Positions 36,467 to 44,728 of a stretch of 64,000 bases of DNA are shown here, piece by piece. The stretch is taken from positions 121,511-185,510 of the forward strand of contig NZ_STGX01000012.1 of NCBI RefSeq assembly GCF_004912155.1. The letters run 5' to 3'. Position numbers and translations under genes: made by a program. Each line of letters begins with the position of its first letter. Position 1 is the stretch's first letter. The notes below the pieces were generated by a model. The model was not told the origin of the DNA. It saw nothing but the letters and a program-made list of their open reading frames with translations, and ran no database searches. The stretch is from Glycomyces paridis (lineage in GTDB: Bacteria > Actinomycetota > Actinomycetes > Mycobacteriales > Micromonosporaceae).

Positions 36467-36730
36467 CTACTTCTCGGCCGCGGCGTCGAGCTGCCCGTCG
36501 CCGTCGAGGTCGACGACCGCTTCGTCGTACTTGCCGTCGCCGTCGTTGTCGAGCAGCACGTGGTCGATGACCCCGTCGCCGTCCTTGTCCACCGCGAGCA
36601 TGTCGGCGACGCCGTCGTCGTCGAGGTCCACGTGGTACTCGACCGAGCCGTCCTCGTTGCGGCGCACGCCGACGGTCTCGTCCTTGCCGTCGCCGGTGAT
36701 GTCCATCCTGTGCACTTCTTCGAAGCCCAT
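36467..36730 (-). CDS. Small acidic protein of tandem D-x-D-G-D-G repeats
   Basis: An 87-aa protein built from about five 12-residue repeats: DITGDGKDE, DLDDDGVAD, DKDGDGVID, DNDGDGKYD and DLDGDGQLD. Each resembles a calcium-binding loop of the EF-hand, dockerin or thrombospondin-3 kind. There is no signal peptide or membrane helix, so it may be a cytoplasmic calcium buffer or sensor. GGAGGAG lies 7-9 bases before the ATG. I do not know a named family for the stand-alone form. Confidence 0.8.
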   Translation of the reverse strand: MGFEEVHRMDITGDGKDETVGVRRNEDGSVEYHVDLDDDGVADMLAVDKDGDGVIDHVLLDNDGDGKYDEAVVDLDGDGQLDAAAEK

Positions 36731-36881
36731 GGGGCGTCTCCTCCTGTCGTTGGTGCGTCCGGTGCCGTCGGCGCCGACCGCCCGGGACCGCGGGGTGCGC
36801 GGTGCGACCGGGGCGGTGTTGTCTGCACGATAGCGTGCCTATCCGACGGCTGGGGCACTCGCGTCGGTTAGCGTAGGAGCC

Positions 36882-38072
36882 ATGCATGAAGGCACAGGGT
36901 TCACTCCGGCACGGGCGGCAACGGGAGACGGGAGGGCTCACGGGTTCTCCACCCTCGCCGTCCACGCCGGGCAGGAGCCCGATCCCCTTACGGGAGCGGT
37001 CGTTCCGCCGATCTACGCCACCTCCACGTACAAGCAGGACGGTGTCGGGGGACTGCGCGGCGGCTACGAGTACTCGCGGTCGGGCAACCCGACCCGCACC
37101 GCCCTGGAGACCTGCCTGGCCACCCTCGAAGGCGGCACCCGCGGTTTCGCGTTCGCCTCCGGGCTCGCCGCCGAGGACACGATCCTCCGCGCGCTCCTGG
37201 CCCCCGGCGACCACGTCGTCATCCCCGACGACGCCTACGGCGGCACCTACCGCCTCTTCGACAAGGTCGCCGCCCGTTGGGGAGTGCGGTACACGCCCGC
37301 CCCGATCACCGACCTCGCCGCCGTCGCCGCCGTCATGAGCGGCGGCACGAAGATGCTGTGGATCGAGACGCCCACCAACCCGTTGCTGAACATCGCCGAC
37401 ATCGAGCAGCTCGCCGACCTCGCGCACAAGAACGGCGCGATCGTGGTCGTGGACAACACCTTCGCGAGCCCGTACCTCCAGCGCCCGCTCGCCCTCGGCG
37501 CCGACGTCGTCGTCCACTCGACCACCAAGTACGTCGGCGGGCACTCCGACGTGGTCGGCGGCGCGGTCGTGGCCGCCGACGCCGCCATCGCCGACGCGCT
37601 CGCCTTCCACCACAACTCGATGGGCGCCGTCGCCGGCCCCTTCGACGCCTTCCTCACCCTCCGCGGCGTCAAGACCCTCGGAGTCCGCATGGACCGCCAC
37701 TGCGACAACGCCGAACTCGTCGCCGAGTTCCTCGCCGGGCACGGCAAGGTCGCCGAGGTCCGCTACCCGGGCCTGTCCACGCACCCCGGGCACGACGTCG
37801 CCGGCAAGCAGATGAAGCGCTACGGCGGCATGGTCTCCTTCCGCCACAAGGACGGCGAGCAGGCCGCCGTCGACCTGTGCGCCCGCACCGAGGTGTTCAC
37901 CCTCGGCGAGTCCCTCGGCGGCGTCGAGTCGCTCATCGAGCACCCCGGCCGCATGACCCACGCCTCCACCGCCGGCTCCGTCCTCGAAGTCCCCGCCGAC
38001 CTCGTGCGGCTCTCGGTCGGCATCGAGGACGCCGACGACCTCCTGGCGGACCTGCGCCAGGCCCTCGGTTAG
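36882..38072 (+). CDS. metB: Cystathionine gamma-synthase
   Basis: A 396-aa PLP enzyme of the Cys/Met metabolism family. It makes cystathionine from an O-acylhomoserine and cysteine, or performs a related gamma-lyase reaction. YEYSRSGNPTRTALE, ETPTNPLLNIADI and HSTTKYVGGHSDVVGGAV with the PLP lysine K216 are present, as is the SLGGVESLIEHPGRMTHA tail. TAGCGT seven bases before the ATG marks a leaderless promoter. Synthase versus lyase cannot be settled from sequence alone. Confidence 0.92.
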   Translation: MHEGTGFTPARAATGDGRAHGFSTLAVHAGQEPDPLTGAVVPPIYATSTYKQDGVGGLRGGYEYSRSGNPTRTALETCLATLEGGTRGFAFASGLAAEDTILRALLAPGDHVVIPDDAYGGTYRLFDKVAARWGVRYTPAPITDLAAVAAVMSGGTKMLWIETPTNPLLNIADIEQLADLAHKNGAIVVVDNTFASPYLQRPLALGADVVVHSTTKYVGGHSDVVGGAVVAADAAIADALAFHHNSMGAVAGPFDAFLTLRGVKTLGVRMDRHCDNAELVAEFLAGHGKVAEVRYPGLSTHPGHDVAGKQMKRYGGMVSFRHKDGEQAAVDLCARTEVFTLGESLGGVESLIEHPGRMTHASTAGSVLEVPADLVRLSVGIEDADDLLADLRQALG

Positions 38073-38109
38073 CCGACACCCTTAGTCCCCCTGCGAGAAA
38101 GGACGAGCC

Positions 38110-39477
38110 GTGAGCTGGTCGGGAACCACTGCGCAGCAGATAGCCAAGGCGGTCCGGCGCGGCGACGCCGACGCCGCATTCGTCGTCGACCACCACCTTC
38201 AACGCATCGAGGACCACCGCGAGACCGAGGGCGCGCTCACCGGCGTCCGCAAGATCGAGTCGCTGGCCGAGGCCGCCGCCGTCGACGACATCGACAACCG
38301 CGACTCCCTCCCGGCCGCGGGCGTGCCCGTGGCCGTGTGCGAGCAGCTCCCGGTCACCGGGCACGCGCCCCGCCTCGGCTCCAACGCCGCCGTCCTGCCG
38401 ATCGCCGACACCGACCACCAGGCGGTGCAGCGCATCAGGGGCGCCGGCGCCGTGGTCGTGGCCTTCGGCCGCTCCTCCGAGCTCGGACTGTGGCCGGCCA
38501 CCGACGACGACGGGAACGTCCCGGCGAACCCCTGGCGCCCCGACCGCGGCGTCGGCGGGCCCTCCGGCGGCACCGCGCTCGCCGTGGCGACCGGCGCCGC
38601 CCCGATCGGCATCGGCCCCGACGGCCCCGGCTCGGCCGGCGGCGTCCGCACCGCGGCCGCGGCCTGCGGCATCATCGCCTTCAGCCCCGAGCACGTCCCC
38701 GCCGACATCACGATCGACCCCGAGCACTGGCTCGGCGGCAGCGTCGGCGTCATGGCGACCACCGTCGAGGACGCCGCGCTCGCCTACGCGGCCCTGACGC
38801 ACCGTGCCCCCCGCGGGACCGGCGACCCCGGCCGCCTGCGCATCGCCGCGACGAACGTCGCCCCGCTCCCCGCCCGCGTCGACGAGGACGCCACGAAGTG
38901 GCTGCTCAAAGCCGTCCGCGCCCTCACCGACCTCGGCCACGACACCTTCCGCTCCAAACCCCGATTCGGCGCCCGCCTCACCCCCGCCTCCTCGGGCGCG
39001 TGGACCTGCGCGGCGTACCTCCGCAGCCTCAAATGCGGCCCCGACGGCCTCCAACGCCGCACCAAACGCCTTGCGGCCGTGGGCGAACGCACCTACCTGC
39101 GCGGCCTCTTCGGCGGCGTCCTCGGCGACGGCAACCGCGTCCGCCGCCACGTCGAGGACTGGTTCGACCTGGAGGACTTCGACCTCCTCATCACCCCCGG
39201 CCTCCCCGGCCCGCCGCCCGCGGCCAAGGAGTGGTCGACGGAGACCCTGCGCTCCAACGTCACCCACCTCGCCGGCTCGGCCGCCTTCACGGCCCCCTTC
39301 GGCCTCACCGGCCTCCCCGCCCTCGTCGTCCCCGTCGGCATGCGCTCCGACGGCGCCCCCGCCACCGTCCAACTCGTCGGCCCCCCCGGCTCCACCGGCC
39401 GCCTCTTCGACGTCGCCGCCCAACTCATCGCCAAACTCCGCCCCCGCCGCTACGCCCCCGGCCTCAGCTGGGACTGA
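38110..39477 (+). CDS. Amidase-signature family protein lacking catalytic Lys and cis-Ser
   Basis: A 455-aa protein with the amidase-signature fold. The Ser-cisSer-Lys triad is broken. The lysine position of GVPVAVKD is Cys77 (GVPVAVCEQ). The first serine of GGSSGG is Pro151 (GGPSGG), and only the nucleophile-equivalent Ser175 (GPGSAGGVR) remains. The spacing between the three positions matches active enzymes, so alignment is secure. It is probably a binding or regulatory protein, or has altered chemistry. GTG start with AAAGGACGAGCC upstream. It lies 37 bases after metB and may be cotranscribed with it. Confidence 0.8.
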   Translation: MSWSGTTAQQIAKAVRRGDADAAFVVDHHLQRIEDHRETEGALTGVRKIESLAEAAAVDDIDNRDSLPAAGVPVAVCEQLPVTGHAPRLGSNAAVLPIADTDHQAVQRIRGAGAVVVAFGRSSELGLWPATDDDGNVPANPWRPDRGVGGPSGGTALAVATGAAPIGIGPDGPGSAGGVRTAAAACGIIAFSPEHVPADITIDPEHWLGGSVGVMATTVEDAALAYAALTHRAPRGTGDPGRLRIAATNVAPLPARVDEDATKWLLKAVRALTDLGHDTFRSKPRFGARLTPASSGAWTCAAYLRSLKCGPDGLQRRTKRLAAVGERTYLRGLFGGVLGDGNRVRRHVEDWFDLEDFDLLITPGLPGPPPAAKEWSTETLRSNVTHLAGSAAFTAPFGLTGLPALVVPVGMRSDGAPATVQLVGPPGSTGRLFDVAAQLIAKLRPRRYAPGLSWD

Positions 39478-39641
39478 CCACCCGGCCCCCCGCACCGCAC
39501 GCGGGGGGCCGCACCCATCCCCGCCCGTTCTCCCAGCTCACCCACGTGACCCCCATCTCCAGCCCCTCCGCACCACCCCCGCCCGCCCCTGTGTAAACTA
39601 GTGCGGGTTCCAAGGTCTACGACCTTAGGAACACCAATCAA

Positions 39642-39717
39642 GGGGCTTTGGCGCAGTTGGTAGCGCGTTTCCATGGCATGGAAAAGGTCAGGGGTTCGAA
39701 TCCCCTAAGCTCCACCA
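39642..39717 (+). tRNA. tRNA-Ala (GGC anticodon), attachment site of an integrated element
   Basis: A full cloverleaf of 76 bases with encoded CCA. The acceptor stem GGGGCTT/AAGCTCC has the G3-U70 wobble pair that identifies alanine tRNA. The D arm is GCGC...GCGC, the anticodon stem TTTCC/GGAAA with loop ATGGCAT (anticodon GGC), and the T arm AGGGG TTCGAAT CCCCT. The last 45 bases, from anticodon-loop position 32 to CCA, form one copy of the element's direct repeat. The gene therefore remains intact after integration. Confidence 0.95.
39673..39717. repeat. attL: 45-bp direct repeat in tRNA-Ala
   Basis: Identical to 45923-45967. It starts ATGGCATGGAAAAGG in the anticodon loop and ends CTCCACCA. 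The base before it differs between copies (C versus A). Confidence 0.95.
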
Positions 39718-39721
39718 CGAT

Positions 39722-41026
39722 CTACCAGGCAAAACAGGCCACAAGGTTATCCCTTGTGGCCTTTTCGCTACCCAATTTGCTACTCATCGAGTGGCGTATC
39801 CGCAGGTCAGACCCCGGATTCTTGATACCTAACGCTCCGAGCTGTCCACTGTCGAACAGATCGTCCAGCGCCTCGGCGCCTGCGGTGATGACGGGCCGGA
39901 GCTGGTGGCGGTAGACCGTGCGCGTGGTGCTGGTCCGCTGGTGCCCGACCAGGTCGGCGATCAGCTCCTCTCGGACGCCCGCGTACGCCATGAGCGAGAC
40001 GAAGGTGTGCCGGAACTCCCGTGGCGTCCAAGTGCCTTCGAGCCCGGCCGCCTTGACGGCCTTGCGGAGGTCGCGGCGGACGTTGGCCGCGTCGCGCACC
40101 GTGGCGGCCTCGGAGGCGAACACGTAGTGCTCGGCGCGGAGTGCGCGCCCGGAGTCCTCGGCGTCGACCTCGGCGGCGGCGCGGACGGCGCTGAGGATCG
40201 TGACGACCTGGCGGGGCAAGGCGATCGTGCGGCGGGACTTCGGCGTCTTGGTGTCGCCCTTGGTGCGCACCGAGCGCCACACCTCGACGTGCGGGGCGAC
40301 CGACTCCCGGTGCCGCTCGCCGCACGTGCAGAGTTGGCCGGCTACCGGGTTCAGGTGCGTGTTCCGCCACCGCAGCGGCCGCGCCTCCTCGGTGCGGACG
40401 CCGGTGAACACCGACAGGGCGATGTAGCCGTGGAGCCATGAACCGCGGCTGACCTTGAGCACCGCGTGCGCCTGCTCGATCGTCATCGACTTCGACGGGC
40501 GGCCCGCCTGCCCGTCCGGCGGGTCCACGAGCTCGGCGACGTTGCGCATGACCTTGCCGCGCGCCTCGGCGAATCGGATGATCCGCCGGAGGAGGCCGAG
40601 CAGCACCTTCACCGTGGACGTGGCGTGGTCCTTGGCGATCTGGGCAAGCCAATGGTCGATGTCCTCGGCGCGGAGCTTCTTGAGCCGGGCGCGGCCGAGC
40701 AGCGGCACGATGTTCGCGTTGACCAGAGAGCGGTACTTCACCTTGGTGGGGTGGTCGTCGGGGCGCTTGAGTCCGTAGGCGAGCCAGGCCTCGCACGCCT
40801 CGGCGAGCGTGTAGGTGGTCCCGCCGTCGACCCCGGCGGCGACTTCCGCCTTGAGCCCGTTCAGCTTGTCCTGTGCGTCGGAGGGTGTGAGCCCCTCGGC
40901 AACTCGCACGTCTCGCGTGCCGTCCGGCCTGGCGCCCGCCGAGACCCGCGCGATCCAGCGCTTGCGCCGCTTGTCCCAGAACACCGTGCCCTCGCCGTAC
41001 CGGCCCTTCTTCTTGCTCGTATTCAC
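39722..41026 (-). CDS. int: Tyrosine site-specific integrase
   Basis: A 434-aa phage-type recombinase that inserts and excises the element. An arm-binding N-terminus (GRYGEGTVFWDKRRKRW) and SAM-like core-binding domain (about 72-165) precede the catalytic domain. Catalytic residues are R211 (TGVRTEEA), R339 (PREFRHTF), H362 (VGHQR) and Y372 (TVYRHQ). The C-terminus ends five bases from attL. The GTG start overlaps the rep stop (GTGA), as in pSAM2-type elements, but there is no xis gene between or near them. Confidence 0.93.
   Translation of the reverse strand: MNTSKKKGRYGEGTVFWDKRRKRWIARVSAGARPDGTRDVRVAEGLTPSDAQDKLNGLKAEVAAGVDGGTTYTLAEACEAWLAYGLKRPDDHPTKVKYRSLVNANIVPLLGRARLKKLRAEDIDHWLAQIAKDHATSTVKVLLGLLRRIIRFAEARGKVMRNVAELVDPPDGQAGRPSKSMTIEQAHAVLKVSRGSWLHGYIALSVFTGVRTEEARPLRWRNTHLNPVAGQLCTCGERHRESVAPHVEVWRSVRTKGDTKTPKSRRTIALPRQVVTILSAVRAAAEVDAEDSGRALRAEHYVFASEAATVRDAANVRRDLRKAVKAAGLEGTWTPREFRHTFVSLMAYAGVREELIADLVGHQRTSTTRTVYRHQLRPVITAGAEALDDLFDSGQLGALGIKNPGSDLRIRHSMSSKLGSEKATRDNLVACFAW
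39736..39766 (+). terminator. Terminator after tRNA-Ala, inside the integrase 3' end
   Basis: AGGCCACAAGG (39736-39746) pairs with CCTTGTGGCCT (39752-39762) around a 5-base loop, followed by a short T-run. It lies within the last integrase codons and would stop tRNA transcription on the plus strand. Confidence 0.7.
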
Positions 41027-42390
41027 TTGGAGGTCTCCGTTCCGGCCACGGTGGGCCGCTTGTCTTTGAGTCGGGATAGGGACCGTTCGGCGATGGCGGC
41101 GGCGAAGGTGTGCTCTTCGGGTGTGCGGTAGCCGAAGCCGATCACGGTCCATTCGGTGTCGAGCACGAGGTCCGGGCCGCCGTGGTCGAGTTGGTGCTGA
41201 GCGATGGTCCAGGCGGCGCGGGCGCCTCGGAGGGCGGCGAAGGTGGTCGAGAAGGCCCGGGACTTGGTCAGGAAGTGGCCTCGGTATCCGAGCATGTGGG
41301 CCCAATGGCCGAGCTTCAGGCCCGCCAGGTGTGACACCTCGGCGAGGGCGAGGGCGGTGCGCATCATGGTCTTGGCGTGCGCGGAGGCGTTGAGGCGCTC
41401 GACCTCGGCGGCGCTCACGCGGTGGTCGACGCCGTCGGTGACGCCGGTCGACTTGGTGGCGTACTTGGCGATGTAGGCCGCGACCTTGCCCGCTTCGACC
41501 TGCGCCGGTCCGCTGGTGGCGGTGCTCGCAGACCCGGTGTCGACCGCTTGAATGTCGAGCTGGGTTCCCCACGTGAGCACGAGCGGGCTTCGGTCGGCGC
41601 GCTCGGCGAGGACCTCGGTTCCGGCGGCGGCGGCGCGCACGGCGTCGGCGAGGACGTCGGCGCTTGCCCAGGCGGGCGGGTTCGATGCGTGCCCGCCGAG
41701 CCCGTCGAGGCGGACGGCCGCGTGGAAGTGGACCTGTCCGCGTCGTTGGTACTCCGCGACCTTGGCGTAGGAGAGGGCGAGGACCCGGGTCGAGTCGCGG
41801 ATGGTGAGGCCGCCTGCGTGCGCGAGTGCGCGGCGGACCCGGCGGGTGAAGTCGGCCCACAGCGCTCCGGCCCGGTTGTTCCACAGGACGGCGGCCTCGT
41901 AGTCGTACCCGGCCGGGTCGATCGGTGTGCCGAGGCGCGGGTCGTCTTCGCGGTGCCAGGCCCGGCAGGTGCAGGGCCGGGTACCGGGCCGGTTGTGGAC
42001 GGGCCCGAAGGACGGGGCGGTCAGGGTCACGAACGCGGTGGGCCGGGCCGCCACGGCGACCGGTACGCCCTTGGACTCGTCGCCGCACAGACCGGCCCGA
42101 ACCAGGTGGTACGCGTCGGCCTCGTATCGGGCCGAGCAGGCCGGGCACGAGGCGGCCCGCCGAGTACCGCACCGCACCCACACCGACCGGTCTTCGACCC
42201 TAGTGGACAGTTCAAGGCGGCTGTGCGGCAACGTGGTTCGCAGGGTGGTACGGGCATTGAGCTTGACCGGCCGGGCGCACCCGCCGACGCCTTCGACGCG
42301 GGCCCGCCACTGCGGGAACGCCGAGGAGCCCACGAACGCCGCCATGGCATCCTCTGTGGGCGGTCTGGTCGGCGTAGCTGCTGCTACCAT
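41023..42390 (-). CDS. RepSA-family replication initiator
   Basis: A 455-aa rolling-circle-type initiator of actinomycete integrative elements. The HUH metal motif is VHFHA in GQVHFHAAVRLDG. The candidate nicking tyrosines lie in KVAAYIAKYATKS. N-terminal zinc-like cysteines occur in ASCPACSARYEA and CTCRAWHRED. Nicking at the nearby palindrome-rich region (42424-42629) would replicate the excised circle. The ATG at 42390 is in a poor Shine-Dalgarno context; a start at 42345 (MAAFVGS) is possible. Confidence 0.88.
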   Translation of the reverse strand: MVAAATPTRPPTEDAMAAFVGSSAFPQWRARVEGVGGCARPVKLNARTTLRTTLPHSRLELSTRVEDRSVWVRCGTRRAASCPACSARYEADAYHLVRAGLCGDESKGVPVAVAARPTAFVTLTAPSFGPVHNRPGTRPCTCRAWHREDDPRLGTPIDPAGYDYEAAVLWNNRAGALWADFTRRVRRALAHAGGLTIRDSTRVLALSYAKVAEYQRRGQVHFHAAVRLDGLGGHASNPPAWASADVLADAVRAAAAGTEVLAERADRSPLVLTWGTQLDIQAVDTGSASTATSGPAQVEAGKVAAYIAKYATKSTGVTDGVDHRVSAAEVERLNASAHAKTMMRTALALAEVSHLAGLKLGHWAHMLGYRGHFLTKSRAFSTTFAALRGARAAWTIAQHQLDHGGPDLVLDTEWTVIGFGYRTPEEHTFAAAIAERSLSRLKDKRPTVAGTETSK

Positions 42391-42423
42391 AGGCTTTACC
42401 TGATTTCACTAGAGGGGGCCGGG

Positions 42424-42629
42424 CCGTGCAGGGCCGGGCCCCTTTGTCGTGCACGGGGAACAGTTCGGACCGGTCGTGCAGGACCGGTCGGAACGAGACA
42501 GGAAGAACGGGCCGCCCAGAACGGGCCGGGCCCAGGGCCGTACCGGTACGGGCCGGTACGGGCCGGGTGGCGGACGGGAAGAACCGGCCGGGAGGCCCGA
42601 CCGGAACCCAAGAGGCCGTACCGGTACGG
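42424..42629. other. Candidate replication origin with nested palindromes
   Basis: CCGTGCA (42424-42430) pairs with TGCACGG (42450-42456). GTTCGGACCGGTC (42463-42475) pairs with GACCGGTCGGAAC (42482-42494) with one mismatch. Two copies of the palindrome CCGTACCGGTACGG lie at 42538-42551 and 42616-42629, each followed by CCGGTACGG. This cluster sits directly upstream of rep with no gene. Hairpins plus iterons beside an HUH initiator suggest its double-strand origin and/or rep control. Confidence 0.6.
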
Positions 42630-42646
42630 GTCCGGTACGGCGAGGC

Positions 42647-43576
42647 CTAGCGAGAGAGGCGAGCCTCGAAGCGCGCCACGGTCTTGCGGTACCGGGCCGC
42701 CCGCACGAGGTCGGCGGCGTCGCGGGAGAGCGCGGCGGCGGCCTCGAAGCGGGCCGCGTTCGGCAGGTCGGCCGGGCCAAGTTCGATGTCCCACCGAGTG
42801 ATGCCGTCCATCAATTGAGTGATGGAGTCGGACCCGAGACCGGCGACGGCGACGCGGGCGAGGTCCTCGTAGTCATCGAGGGACAGCACGCCTGCGCTCG
42901 GCAGCTCGACGCCGCCGAGGTAGAGCACCATGGCGAAGGCGCGGCCACCGAAGCGGGAGACGAGCGGGGCCGCCTCGTCGGATTCGGTGCACAGATCGGC
43001 GGTTCCGGCGGCTCGGTTGGGCAGGGCCGCAAGGGCTTCGGTGAGCGGGAGGTCGGCGCCGCAAACCACGGCGGACATCCACGCGGTCAGGCCCGCCCAG
43101 ACGTTGTCGACGTCGCAGCCGCCGCCGAAGAACACGCCGACGTCGAGCAGGTCGGCGATGTCGAGGTACGCGCGGGCCAAGGCCTGGGCCTGGATCATGC
43201 GTTCGCTGCGCCCGCAGCTCGCCGCGACCTTGGGGCAACCCGTCAGGATCGACAGCTCCCGGATGGCACGGATGCCGACGCGCTCGACGGCGTTGACGGC
43301 CATGGCCTCGAACTCGCGCAGCGGGCAGGTCGCCACGGTCGGCAGTTCGGTTCGGTCGCAGACGTAGAAGGCCGCCACCAGCTCCGCGTGGGAGAGGCGG
43401 TCGGCGGTGTAGAAGGGACGGGTCTCGCCCGGCCCGGCCAGGACCGGCTCCTCGTCTTCGAAGAAGCCCGGGACGGTGAAGTCCGCCTCGGAGCTGGCGG
43501 GGATCGCCGAGACCGGATTGACCGGAACGGAGGAGGCGGTGGGGGCGGACTCGGTGTTAGCCTGGACGAACGTCAT
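42647..43576 (-). CDS. Element-encoded protein of unknown function
   Basis: A 309-aa, mostly helical protein. The N-terminus is low-complexity (EPVL, AGPGE, Ser/Pro rich). A central region has CPLREFEAMAVNAVERVG, AASCGRSERMIQAQALARAYLDIADLLDVG and GGCDVDNVWAGLTAW. The end is Arg-rich (AARYRKTVARFEARLSR). No signal peptide or membrane helix. ATG at 43576 has GGGAG seven bases upstream. It lies upstream of the origin region and rep on the same strand. I cannot assign it; a replication-accessory or plasmid-maintenance role is only a guess. Confidence 0.75.
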   Translation of the reverse strand: MTFVQANTESAPTASSVPVNPVSAIPASSEADFTVPGFFEDEEPVLAGPGETRPFYTADRLSHAELVAAFYVCDRTELPTVATCPLREFEAMAVNAVERVGIRAIRELSILTGCPKVAASCGRSERMIQAQALARAYLDIADLLDVGVFFGGGCDVDNVWAGLTAWMSAVVCGADLPLTEALAALPNRAAGTADLCTESDEAAPLVSRFGGRAFAMVLYLGGVELPSAGVLSLDDYEDLARVAVAGLGSDSITQLMDGITRWDIELGPADLPNAARFEAAAALSRDAADLVRAARYRKTVARFEARLSR

Positions 43577-43637
43577 TTTCAAGCTCCCGTCGTGGAGTGC
43601 TTCGCCCTAGCGAGTTCCCGCTCGCTAGGGCATTTCC

Positions 43638-43755
43638 GTCCTTGTCGAAGGACGTTTCTGTCCCTACGATAGAGGACATGAATGACCTCGTCAAGGGCGG
43701 ATACGTCCTATATTCAGAAGACGGTAAAGTCCCTGCTAGAGGACATGAACGTCCT
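43638..43755 (+). promoter_or_regulatory. Operator-like repeats upstream of the XRE gene
   Basis: GTCCTT-GTCG-AAGGAC (43638-43653) and AGGAC-ATGAAC-GTCCT (43740-43755) are inverted repeats of the same half-site. AGAGGACATGAA occurs twice (near 43671 and 43738). They lie in the divergent region between the unknown gene and the XRE gene and probably bind one of the element's regulators. Confidence 0.6.
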
Positions 43756-43770
43756 CAAGGAGAGGAGGCG

Positions 43771-44394
43771 ATGACCGTGGAGATGGGTGAAACCATCAAG
43801 CAGAAGCGCGAGGAGCAGGGCCTGTCACAGGCGGCTCTCGCGAAGCTCGTCGGCGTCGAAGCCCGACAGATGCGGCGCTACGAGAACGGCGAGTCACACC
43901 CGACCCTGCCGGTCGCCGTCAAGGTCGCAACGGCGCTCGGCATCTCGGTGGATGAGCTGGCCGGCCTGTCCACCCATCGCGTCGATCTGTCGGGCCACTG
44001 GTGGGCCAGCTGGCAGACCTCCAAGGACCACGAGGAGGTCGTTACCGCGCAGGAAGTCGACATTCGCCAGCAGGGCGAGCAGCTTCGGGTGGAGACCACG
44101 ACTCGGGGGATCGCCGTCGAAGATGGCGGGTACCACTGGAAGGGCGAGCTGCGCCTCTGGGATAACGAAGTCCTCATCGGCTGGTACGCCGCCGAAGACG
44201 GCGCGGTCCGCTCCAAGGGAAGCTTCTACTTCACGGTCCATCCCCACGGCATCCACATGATCGGCCGATGGGTCGGCATGAGCTACGACGGTGCCATCCG
44301 TACAGGCTGGGGAGCGATCGGGCGGACCGAGGAAGAGGCCCACTCCCTCATCGTCCAACTCAAGCAGGAGGAGCAGAGTGGACCCGATCTGTGA
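43771..44394 (+). CDS. XRE regulator fused to a calycin-like beta-barrel domain
   Basis: A 207-aa two-domain protein. The N-terminal XRE HTH (about residues 5-66) reads IKQKREEQGLSQAALAKLVG and RRYENGESHPTLPVAVKVATAL. The C-terminal part (about 72-198) is a beta-rich, Trp-rich unit: LSGHWWASWQTSKD, GGYHWKGELRLWDNEVLIGWY, GSFYFTVHPHGIHMIGRWVG. Alternating strands and a GxWW start resemble lipocalin/calycin barrels that bind small ligands. AAGGAGAGGAGG precedes the ATG. It overlaps the cutA start, so the cassette is translationally coupled. A ligand-responsive switch is inferred. Confidence 0.82.
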   Translation: MTVEMGETIKQKREEQGLSQAALAKLVGVEARQMRRYENGESHPTLPVAVKVATALGISVDELAGLSTHRVDLSGHWWASWQTSKDHEEVVTAQEVDIRQQGEQLRVETTTRGIAVEDGGYHWKGELRLWDNEVLIGWYAAEDGAVRSKGSFYFTVHPHGIHMIGRWVGMSYDGAIRTGWGAIGRTEEEAHSLIVQLKQEEQSGPDL

Positions 44395-44728
44395 GGTCGT
44401 GATCACCGCCCCCGACGCGGGTTGGCTGCGTGAGTTCACCAGGCGACTCGTGGCCGAACGTCTCGCCGCGTGCGGGCACAACCTGGCCGAGATCCGCTCC
44501 ATCTATCGATGGGACGGCTCAGTGCAGGAGGAGACCGAGGCACGGGTGATGCTCCACACCAGACAGAGCCTGGTTGCCGAGATTGTCGCGGCCACCAACC
44601 GGGAGCACCCATACGACGTGCCGTGTGTTCTCTCGATGCCGGTGGTCGAGGCCAACCCGGACTATCAGGCGTGGGTCGTCGCGGAGACTCGCGAGCCTTC
44701 CTCGGGGACAGGCGTTCACGATGGCTGA
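44378..44728 (+). CDS. cutA: CutA1-family protein
   Basis: A 116-aa CutA1 (divalent cation tolerance) homologue. Conserved parts are VAERLAACGHNLAEIRSIYRWDG, LHTRQSLVAEIVAATNREHPYDVPCVLSMPV and NPDYQAWVV. CutA1 forms very stable PII-like trimers and may bind metal or small ligands; its true role is unsettled. The GTG start lies 17 bases inside the XRE gene and its stop overlaps the GntR start. CutA as cargo between two regulators in a mobile element is unusual; a signalling role is plausible. Confidence 0.88.
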   Translation: MDPICEVVITAPDAGWLREFTRRLVAERLAACGHNLAEIRSIYRWDGSVQEETEARVMLHTRQSLVAEIVAATNREHPYDVPCVLSMPVVEANPDYQAWVVAETREPSSGTGVHDG

